From CALZJC01 sp041574955 (GTDB taxonomy: Bacteria; Acidobacteriota; Thermoanaerobaculia; Multivoradales; JAHEKO01), in contig JBFGNS010000073.1 in NCBI GenBank assembly GCA_041574955.1, positions 1 through 22,091 on the forward strand: DNA of 22,091 bases, written 5' to 3'. Below the pieces are notes generated by a model. That model did no database searches, was not told where the DNA came from, and worked only from the letters and a program-made list of their open reading frames with translations. Positions 1 through 5,606 of this stretch are shown piece after piece. A program made the position numbers and the translations under genes. How positions within the stretch are numbered: the first letter of the stretch is position 1; every line of letters starts with the position of its first letter.

Positions 1-9
1 AGGTAGAGA

Positions 10-150
10 ATGCACAGAGTGATTCCGGGACTTGCGATCCTGCTGCTCATCGCCGCACTCGCCGCGGCGCCTGCGCGGGGCGAGGTAGTCCGAGTACGCC
101 TGCGGTGCCCTCCGACGGTGAGGCGCGGATCTCGCCGAGCGGCTCGGTGA
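10..150 (+). CDS. Doubtful small ORF with a signal-peptide-like N-terminus
   Basis: A 46-codon ORF from ATG at 10 to TGA at 148-150. The first 25 residues look like a Sec signal peptide: MHR, a hydrophobic run of Leu, Ile and Ala, then an APARG-E cleavage-like site. The remaining 20 residues are Arg-rich and do not look like a mature secreted protein. Another frame stays open to a TAG at 162-164 with a less odd composition, so this may be the start of a frameshifted or decayed secreted-protein gene. The first bases of the window (AGG just before the ATG) cannot settle the ribosome binding site. No family is recognised. Confidence 0.3.
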   Translation: MHRVIPGLAILLLIAALAAAPARGEVVRVRLRCPPTVRRGSRRAAR

Positions 151-151
151 G
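131..151. terminator. Inverted repeat between convergent ORFs, possible terminator
   Basis: CTCGCCGAG (131-139) can pair with CTCGGTGAG (143-151) over nine pairs with one G-U and a 3-base CGG loop. It lies 10 bases beyond the stop of the minus-strand gene that ends at 161, and at the end of the plus-strand ORF. There is no T-run on either side, so intrinsic termination is only a possibility. Confidence 0.4.
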
Positions 152-160
152 AAGCTCAGG

Positions 161-697
161 CTAGTCGCCGCGCGCCAGGTGGAAGGTCATCAGGCCGGCT
201 CGCTCGCCGCCGGCCCATGAGCTCCACACGCTGGTCACCTTCTCGTCCTCGAGCAGCCGGATCTCGGCCGAGTGGATGTGCTGGTCGACCGTGGGGTCGA
301 GGTTGGTGCCGCCGGTGAAGTCGAACACCAGGCGGTCGGCAGCGCTCGCGGCGCGGTCGAGCCGCATCGTCGGCTGGTTGCCTGCGGCGCAGTAGTGGGT
401 GAGCACCAGCTCGTCGCCGTCCAGGTGGTACATGTTGATCATCTCGTGCGGGCTGTCCGGCCCCATGGTCTCCATCACCACCGTGCCGGCAGCCGACACC
501 CGGAACCGGTGGTGGACCTCCATCGCCGCCTCGGCCGCAGCCGCGGCCTCCTCTCCCTCGCCTTCGGCAGTGCCCCGCCAGTCGCCCGCCAGCGCCTTCA
601 GCTTGTCAAACGCCTCGCCGGCGCTCACCTCCGCCGCCGCCGGCAGCGCGGCGGCGGCCAACAGCACGATCACGATGCCCAAAACCGCTCTTGTCAT
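161..697 (-). CDS. Secreted protein of unknown function, DUF1579-like or lipocalin-like
   Basis: A 178-residue protein. The start is the ATG at 697-695, because GGAGGT lies about 7 bases upstream and the protein then opens with a clean signal peptide (MTRAVLGIVIVLLAAAALPAAAE); an upstream in-frame ATG at 745 would add 16 unlikely residues. The mature part begins with the pattern LKALAGDWRG, typical of small beta-barrel proteins of the DUF1579/lipocalin-like kind that open with an L-x-G-x-W motif. A central segment (YHLDGDELVLTHYCAAGNQP, then TMRL) and alternating polar and hydrophobic strands fit a beta-barrel. Probably periplasmic. Ligand and role are unknown. The family assignment is from pattern memory, not a search. 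It is transcribed away from the membrane-protein gene at 821. Confidence 0.8.
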   Translation of the reverse strand: MTRAVLGIVIVLLAAAALPAAAEVSAGEAFDKLKALAGDWRGTAEGEGEEAAAAAEAAMEVHHRFRVSAAGTVVMETMGPDSPHEMINMYHLDGDELVLTHYCAAGNQPTMRLDRAASAADRLVFDFTGGTNLDPTVDQHIHSAEIRLLEDEKVTSVWSSWAGGERAGLMTFHLARGD

Positions 698-732
698 CGC
701 TGTCACCTCCGTGGGTTGTAGTGGAGCTTCGA

Positions 733-767
733 GTCTACAGCGCAAATGCTAGACTGGCGCGGTCTAC
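733..767. promoter_or_regulatory. GTCTAC repeats in a divergent intergenic region
   Basis: GTCTAC occurs at 733-738 and 762-767 as direct repeats, with the inverted half-site TAGAC at 750-754 between them. The cluster sits between the divergent genes starting at 697 (minus) and 821 (plus), where a shared operator would be expected. No clear -35/-10 pair was identified. The sites are short and may be chance. Confidence 0.2.
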
Positions 768-820
768 GTTCCACAAGATGGTGGCGGCGCGCCCGGTCGG
801 CCCGCCGCGGGAGGTGAGTG

Positions 821-1255
821 ATGGGCTCGGAGTTCGCAACCCTGTTCAAGCGGCTGCTGCGCGGCAAGCCGCAGACCCGCGCCGCGCGCACCGTCGAGCT
901 GTTCGGCTGGCTGATCCTGCTCGAGGGGTCGCTGATCCTGCTGGCGCCCCGCCTCGCCGCCGGCATCCTGCGCCTGCCGCCGCTCGGCGAGCAGGCCGAG
1001 AACTACCTGCGGCTGGCCGGCCTGCTGGTCGGCGGCCTCGGCATGCTGTACGTCGCCAGCGGCCGGCTCGACTCGCGCGGCTTCGTCTTCGCCTCGCTGC
1101 TCGATCGCCCGCTGGTGCCGCCGCTGATGGCGCTGCTGTGGTGGCTGGGCATCGTGCCCGGCACGCTGGCGCTGGCGTTCGCCGTGCAGGACGGAGGCAG
1201 CTTCCTGTGGACCTTGACGACCTGGCTGCGGGAGCAGCGCGCGGGAGGCGCCTGA
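821..1255 (+). CDS. Small integral membrane protein of unknown function
   Basis: A 144-residue protein. ATG at 821 is preferred, with GGGAGG at about 808-813 giving good spacing; a GTG at 818 is a one-codon-longer alternative. It has a basic N-terminus (KRLLRGKPQTRAAR), then three or four hydrophobic stretches near residues 24-46, 60-78 and 96-121, so it should lie in the inner membrane with a cytoplasmic N-terminus. No catalytic motif or named family is recognised. The stop codon is followed by the dehydrogenase start only 4 bases later, so the two are probably co-transcribed. Confidence 0.75.
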   Translation: MGSEFATLFKRLLRGKPQTRAARTVELFGWLILLEGSLILLAPRLAAGILRLPPLGEQAENYLRLAGLLVGGLGMLYVASGRLDSRGFVFASLLDRPLVPPLMALLWWLGIVPGTLALAFAVQDGGSFLWTLTTWLREQRAGGA

Positions 1256-1259
1256 GGGC

Positions 1260-2033
1260 GTGGCGCCGGCAGCGCCGCGCCGTCCGGCCGCCCTGGTCAC
1301 CGGCGTCACGCGCCGTCGCGGCATCGGCGCCGCCGTAGCTCGGGTGCTGGCGGACGGCGGCCACGACCTGTTTCTGACCGGCTGGCAGAGCTACGACCGG
1401 GAGCGGCCGTGGGGCGCCGACGAGGGCGGCGTCGAGGCGTTGGCAGCCGAGCTGCGAGCCGCTGGAGCGCGGGTCGAGCAGCTCGACTGCGACCTGGCGC
1501 GGCGGCCAGCCGCCGGCGAGTTGTTCGACGCAGCGACGGCGCGGTTCGGGCGGGTGCGGGTGCTGGTGAACACCGCCGCCCACTCCGAGCCGGGCGGCTG
1601 GCAGCGGCTCGACGCCGCGCAGCTCGATCGCCACTACCGGATCAACCTGCGGGCGCCGGCGCTGCTGTGCCGCGAGTTCGCCCGCCGCCACCAGGCGGGG
1701 AGCGCCGGGCGCATCGTCAACGTCACCTCGGGCCAGGGCGTCGATGCCATGCCGGGGGAGCTGGCCTACGCCGCCACCAAGGGTGGACTCGACGCCCTCA
1801 CCGTCAGCCTGGCGCCGGCGCTGGCCGGGCTCGGCATCACGGTCAACGCGGTCGATCCGGGGCCCACCGACAGCGGCTGGATGGATCCCGCGACGGCCGA
1901 GGCGCTCGAGCGCTCGGCGCCGCTGGGGCGGCTGGGGCAGCCGGCCGACGCCGCCCGGCTGGTGGGTTTCCTGGCGTCGGAGTCGGCCGGCTGGATCACC
2001 GGGCAGCTGCTGCGCTCGCGCGGCGGGCTGTAG
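1260..2033 (+). CDS. Short-chain dehydrogenase/reductase (SDR)
   Basis: A 257-residue classical SDR, usual for the family (about 250), and a probable cytosolic NAD(P)-dependent oxidoreductase with a Rossmann fold. The nucleotide-binding loop is TGVTRRRGIG (residues 14-23); the catalytic set is Ser157 (in NVTSGQ), Tyr170 and Lys174 (YAATK). The structural NNAG motif is changed to NTAA. PG near residues 200-203 follows the usual VNAVDPG pattern. Arg residues in the glycine loop hint at NADP preference, which is inference. The substrate cannot be told. The start is a GTG at 1260 with GGGAGG 11 bases upstream; it begins 4 bases after the preceding stop. It lies 44 bases before the AhpD-like selenoprotein gene. 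Confidence 0.88.
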   Translation: MAPAAPRRPAALVTGVTRRRGIGAAVARVLADGGHDLFLTGWQSYDRERPWGADEGGVEALAAELRAAGARVEQLDCDLARRPAAGELFDAATARFGRVRVLVNTAAHSEPGGWQRLDAAQLDRHYRINLRAPALLCREFARRHQAGSAGRIVNVTSGQGVDAMPGELAYAATKGGLDALTVSLAPALAGLGITVNAVDPGPTDSGWMDPATAEALERSAPLGRLGQPADAARLVGFLASESAGWITGQLLRSRGGL

Positions 2034-2077
2034 GCCCGGCGCCGCCCGATAGGATCGGTGCCCACGAGGAGATGCCG

Positions 2078-2605
2078 ATGGCCTGGATCGACTACCTGCC
2101 GGAGGACGCGATCCCAGCCGCCGACCGGGTACCGGACGGCGACAACATCCTGCGCATCCACGGCGTGCACAGCCGCGTCATGCGGCTGCACTACGATCTG
2201 TACCGCGAGCTGATGTACGGCCGTGGTCCGCTGTCGCGGCTCCAGCGCGAGATGATCGCGGTGGTGGTGTCGGCCGCCAACGACTGCCACTACTGACTGC
2301 ACCATCACGGGGCGGGGCTCCGTCGACTGCTGCGGGACGAGACGATGACCGGCGAGGAGCGCGACCGCCTGATCACCGCACTGGCCACCGATCACCGCCG
2401 CGCCGACCTGCCGGAAGCCGACCGGACAATGCTCGACTACGCGCTCGAGCTCACTCGCGCGCCGGCGGAGGTGGGGCCGGACGACGTCGCCGAGCTGCGG
2501 CGCCACGGCTTCGACGACCGCGCCATCCACGACATCTGCGCCATCACCGCCTACTACGCCTTCGTCAACCGCGTGGCCGACGGGCTGGGCGTCGAGCTGG
2601 AGTGA
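2078..2605 (+). CDS. AhpD/carboxymuconolactone-decarboxylase-like selenoprotein (in-frame TGA = Sec73)
   Basis: A 175-residue protein read through one in-frame TGA at 2294-2296. The part before ends NDCHY and the part after continues LHHHGAG in the same frame, reconstructing the AhpD motif. Glu58, Cys70, residue 73 and His77 have the same spacing as Glu118, Cys130, Cys133 and His137 of Mycobacterium tuberculosis AhpD, so TGA replaces the second redox Cys (CxxU). The C-terminal half (ALELTRAPAEVGPDDVAELRRHG and onward) is typical of the peroxidase-related branch of this family. A probable thiol/selenol peroxidase or reductase in the cytosol; the substrate is unknown. ATG at 2078 is chosen because GAGGAG (2066-2071) lies 6 bases upstream; the ATG at 2072 abuts it. 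Read conventionally this gives a truncated 72-residue piece and a false start at 2345. Confidence 0.88.
2294..2323 (+). promoter_or_regulatory. Selenocysteine TGA and candidate bacterial SECIS hairpin
   Basis: The TGA at 2294-2296 is followed by a hairpin: ACGGGG (2307-2312) pairs with CTCCGT (2318-2323) over six pairs including one G-U, with loop CGGGG (2313-2317). If the loop C and last G pair, the loop is GGG. The loop starts 16 bases after the TGA, at the near edge of the range for bacterial SECIS elements, and has G in its first two positions. TGA is followed by C, a weak termination context. The fold was done by eye. Confidence 0.65.
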
Positions 2606-2678
2606 GGCGGTGGCGGCCCGGGCGGAACATCGAGCGCCGCGGCACGCGCCCCGGGTGACCGCCCGCGGAGTCCCAGTC

Positions 2679-4556
2679 GTGACGCGCCGGCGAGCCGGCA
2701 GCCGCTGCCGGCGCGGCTCGGCGCTCCCGTGCGGCCGGCCGGTGGTGGCGACGCTGATCGCCGCAGCGTTGGCGGCGTCCGCCTGGGGCGGCGGCGAGGA
2801 CACCCGTATACCGCTCAACCTCGACTTCTCGCGGCCCGGGCTGGTGCGTCCCGAGTGGCCGTGGGGCTGGTTTCTGCAGCCGCTCGAGGGCGCCGGCGTC
2901 CCGATCGAGTGGCGGCGGGGCGAGGGGCCAGGCGGCGGTGAGCTCGTGCTGAGGCGCAACGCCAGCTCGGGCGATGCCGCGGGCTGGGGTGGTTATTTCT
3001 TCGAGTGGCCGCTGGCCGCCGGACAGACCCTCGCGGTCGGTGGCAGGGTCGAGCGGCCGCCGGGGTCGGCCGCCGAGGTCCGGCTCGGGCTGGGGCTGTC
3101 CGGCGAGGCCGAGGGCTCGGAGGCGTGGAGCGAGGCGGTCTGCGGTGGCGCGCCGGCCGAGACCTGCAGGGTCGCTTTGACGGCGCCGGTGGCGCTGGAC
3201 GCGGTGCAGGTGCGGATCGCCTACACCGGTCACGGCGAGGCGGTGGTGGGCCCACTGTCGCTGTCGCTCGACGGACGGCCGGTGACGGCGCGACACCTGC
3301 CGGGCCAGCGCCCGGCGCCGGCCGCCGAGGTGGAGTGGGTGCGGCACCACGCCGTACCGCTCGCGACCACCGATCCCGCGGCGCCGCTCGACGACCTGGA
3401 GCTGCTCGCCGGCGTCGTCGGTAAGGCCGCCTTCGTCCTGCTGGGTGAGTCGACACACGGCACGCGCGAGTTCTTCACGCTCAGGCACCGGCTGATCCGC
3501 TGGCTGGTCGAGCGCCACGGTTTCACCGCCGTCGCCCTCGAGGACAACGCCGGCCCGGTGGCGGCTCTCGACCACTGGGTGCAGACCGGCGAAGGCGACG
3601 TGGCGGCGCTGGCCGAAGGCCTGTTCGGAGTGTGGGAGCGTCAGGAGATGGTCGATCTGCTGCGCTGGATGCGGGGTCACGTGGCCAGCGGCCGGGGCGC
3701 GCTCAGCGTCCACGGCATCGATCTCCAGAACCCGCTGCAGCCGATCGCCGACCTCGAGGCGTTCGCCACCACCCACGCCCGCGCCCTGGCCGGCGAGATC
3801 GCCGCCGCCCTGGCTCCGCAGCGGGACGCCTGGCGACAGGGCGACTACCCGCGGCGTGCGCCCGAGGAGCACCGGCGCTGGTCGGAGGCGGCCGCCGGGG
3901 TCCTCGAGCTGGTCGAGAGCCGCGCCGGCGAGTGGCGGCGGCGGGCGGGCGAGCGGCTGGCGGCGCGAGCGGTCCACAACGCGCGCCTGGTCTGGCAGTC
4001 GGCCGAGAACAGCCGGCTGGAGTTCGAGCCCCGCGACCGGTTCCTGGCGCAGAACCTGTCGTGGTTTCAAACGCAGCTGGCGCCGGGGGCCCGCATCGCG
4101 GTGTGGGCGCACAACAGCCACGTGCGGGCCGACCAGGGGGCGATGGGCGAGCACCTCCGCCGCCTGCACCCGGGTCGGGTGGTGAGCTTCGGCCTGCAGA
4201 CCGGTGCCGGCAGCTACGCTGCCTACGATCCGGTACGCCGGCGGATGGCCGAGTACGAGCTGCTGCCGGCTCCGCCGGGGAGCGTCGAGCAGCTGCTCGC
4301 CGCCGCCGGTCACCCGGTAATGGCGCTGGAGCTCGCGCCGGCGCGCCGGGCCGGCGCGCCGGCCACCCTCACCACCCCGCACTACCACCGCACGATCGGG
4401 CTGACTCCGGCCGACATCGGCTTCTCGCGCGCCGCGGTGAGCGACGGCTTCGACGCCCTGCTCTACGTCGACCGCACCTCGGCCACCCGGCCGATCTCCG
4501 CGCCACCGCCCGCCGCCGGCGCGCTCGGCAGCGATGCCCCGGAGCCGGTCCGTTGA
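2679..4556 (+). CDS. Secreted erythromycin-esterase-family protein with N-terminal beta-domain
   Basis: About 625 residues from GTG at 2679 (GGAG 8 bases upstream). From there the N-terminus is Arg-rich, followed by a hydrophobic run (VVATLIAAALAASAW), so export is likely. A GTG at 2610 gives 23 more residues and is an alternative. Residues ~45-195 look like a beta-sandwich, opening IPLNLDFSRPGL, of unknown function. From ~210 comes the erythromycin esterase (EreA/EreB-like) domain: LLGESTHGTREFF with Glu257 and His260, then an EDN segment, and WAHNSHV with His478 and His481. In that fold these Glu and His residues form the active site for lactone hydrolysis. Environmental members often do not act on erythromycin, so no resistance role is claimed. 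Its end overlaps the MerB-like start by four bases (TTGA), suggesting translational coupling. Confidence 0.87.
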   Translation: MTRRRAGSRCRRGSALPCGRPVVATLIAAALAASAWGGGEDTRIPLNLDFSRPGLVRPEWPWGWFLQPLEGAGVPIEWRRGEGPGGGELVLRRNASSGDAAGWGGYFFEWPLAAGQTLAVGGRVERPPGSAAEVRLGLGLSGEAEGSEAWSEAVCGGAPAETCRVALTAPVALDAVQVRIAYTGHGEAVVGPLSLSLDGRPVTARHLPGQRPAPAAEVEWVRHHAVPLATTDPAAPLDDLELLAGVVGKAAFVLLGESTHGTREFFTLRHRLIRWLVERHGFTAVALEDNAGPVAALDHWVQTGEGDVAALAEGLFGVWERQEMVDLLRWMRGHVASGRGALSVHGIDLQNPLQPIADLEAFATTHARALAGEIAAALAPQRDAWRQGDYPRRAPEEHRRWSEAAAGVLELVESRAGEWRRRAGERLAARAVHNARLVWQSAENSRLEFEPRDRFLAQNLSWFQTQLAPGARIAVWAHNSHVRADQGAMGEHLRRLHPGRVVSFGLQTGAGSYAAYDPVRRRMAEYELLPAPPGSVEQLLAAAGHPVMALELAPARRAGAPATLTTPHYHRTIGLTPADIGFSRAAVSDGFDALLYVDRTSATRPISAPPPAAGALGSDAPEPVR

Positions 4557-5251
4557 CGCCCCCGCCGGCGACGGCCGATCGCGCCGTACGTTGGGCGCTC
4601 TACCGGCGGTTCGCCGGCAGCGGCCGCGCCCCTCGCATCGCCGAGATCGCGGCAGCGGTGGGCGTCACCGCCGACGAGGTGCGCGCCTGCTACCGGCGGC
4701 TGGCTGCGGAGCGGCTGCTGGTGCTCGAGCCCGACGGCGAGTCGATCCGCATGGCGCCACCGTTCTCGGGCGTCCCGACCCAGCACCGGGTGCTCGTCGC
4801 CGGTCGCAGCTACTACGCCAACTGCGCCTGGGACGCGCTCGGGGTGGTCGCGGCGCTGGGCGGCGAGGGCGAGGTGGTGTCGCGCTGCGAGCAGAGCCGC
4901 GCGCCCCTGCGCATCCGGGTGACAGCCGGCGGACCGGAGCCGGTGCCGTGCGTGGTGCATTTCGCGGTGCCGGCGGCCCGCTGGTGGGACGACATCGTCT
5001 TCACCTGACTGACCATGCTGTTCTTCCGGTCGGAAGACAGGGTGGACGCCTGGTGCCGCGAACAGGGGCTCGCCCGCCGCCCGCTGATCCGGCTGGACCA
5101 GCTGTGGCAGCTCGCCCTGGCCTGGTACGCCGAGCGGCTGACGCCCGCCGCTCGCCGGCCGGCGGCCGGGGAGATGCGGTCGATCTTCGCCCGCGTCGGC
5201 CTCGAGGGGCCGTTCTGGGACCCCGCCGCGGACCGCTGGAGCCCGACCTAG
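4553..5251 (+). CDS. MerB-family (organomercurial-lyase-like) selenoprotein (in-frame TGA = Sec152)
   Basis: A 232-residue protein read through an in-frame TGA at 5006-5008. The start is TTG at 4553 (GGAG 8 bases upstream), overlapping the previous stop as TTGA. Residues ~5-60 form a winged-helix-like N-domain, as in MerB; PFSGVPTQHRV then opens the core. YYANCAWD gives Cys91 and Asp94, matching MerB Cys96 and Asp99; Cys112 matches Cys117 with identical spacing. Next comes WWDDIVFT, the TGA, then LTMLFFRSED in the same frame. Relatives, as I recall them, have Cys at this place, and counting back from the FF pair it aligns with MerB Cys159, a catalytic Hg-binding residue. The C-terminal part (WCREQGL, LAWYAERL, VGLEGPFW) fits the family. 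MerB cleaves C-Hg bonds; whether this protein does is not known, and no merA, merR or merT is adjacent. Confidence 0.9.
5006..5040 (+). promoter_or_regulatory. Selenocysteine TGA and strong candidate bacterial SECIS hairpin
   Basis: After the TGA at 5006-5008 there is a nine-pair stem. CTG (5018-5020) pairs with CAG (5038-5040), T5021 is a single bulged base, and TCTTCC (5022-5027) pairs perfectly with GGAAGA (5032-5037). The loop is GGTC (5028-5031). A bulged U and a loop with GGU are the features SelB recognises in the E. coli fdhF SECIS element. The loop starts 19 bases after the TGA, and TGA is followed by C. This is the better of the two hairpins in the cluster. Confidence 0.82.
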
Positions 5252-5606
5252 CCCGCCGCGAACCCGTGCTGAGGTGTTTTCCCCTCCCCGGCTGAGGTAT
5301 TCGCCTCCTGGCCGGGCGCCCGGGCCCCTGGCACGCTGCGGTTACGCAATCCAAGGCGACTCCGCGGGGCTCGACTCGGACCCCGCCGGTGCCGCCGCCG
5401 GGTTGACGGAGCGGGACGGGGGGGAAACGCGCCGCGGCGAGTCGTGTGAACCCTCCCTCCCGCTCGTTTCGACCCCCGCTCGCCGAGACCTCTGCCGCCG
5501 GCCGCTGGCGGAGACGCCGCCGTCCGCCGGAGGCTGCGCTGGCGGTAGCCGTTGCGGCGGCCTTTCGCCAGCCTGGCTAGCACCGATCTTGCAGCCGGAT
5601 CGGGCC
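5252..5606. other. 355-base non-coding gap rich in strong hairpins
   Basis: The bamA frame stays open here, but its translation is low-complexity and unlike a protein, so I treat it as intergenic. It holds the repeat GCTGAGGT twice (near 5268 and 5291) and several hairpins. One has an 8-pair stem 5362-5369 with 5381-5389 (one bulge). The largest pairs 5409-5423 with 5451-5465: eight perfect pairs (GAGCGGGA with TCCCGCTC), one C-C mismatch, then six more pairs. GGCGGA (5507-5512) can pair with TCCGCC (5523-5528), and GCTGGCG with CGCCAGC just before 5577. No known riboswitch, tRNA or SRP RNA core was recognised. It may hold the terminator of the selenoprotein operon and the bamA leader and promoter. 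Confidence 0.5.

Noticed and set aside
2294..2296. The TGA as an ordinary nonsense mutation making a pseudogene
   Set aside because: It replaces precisely the second catalytic Cys, the downstream frame keeps intact family sequence, a hairpin follows, and the same pattern occurs in a second gene 2.7 kb away.
2345..2605. A separate 86-codon gene starting at ATG 2345
   Set aside because: Its sequence is the second half of the AhpD-like fold and is in the same frame as the upstream part; no better ribosome site is present than for an internal Met.
5015..5251. A separate 78-codon gene starting at ATG 5015
   Set aside because: It lies in the same frame directly after the TGA, begins inside the SECIS-like stem region and completes the MerB-family C-terminus.
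5362..5389. A tRNA T-arm (possibly tRNA-Sec) suggested by the CTCGACTC loop
   Set aside because: The stem and loop sizes do not fit a T-arm and no acceptor, anticodon arm or CCA end could be assembled around it.
5274..5606. N-terminal extension of BamA from ATG 5274
   Set aside because: The extra 111 residues are low-complexity and precede an internal signal peptide, which must be near the N-terminus.
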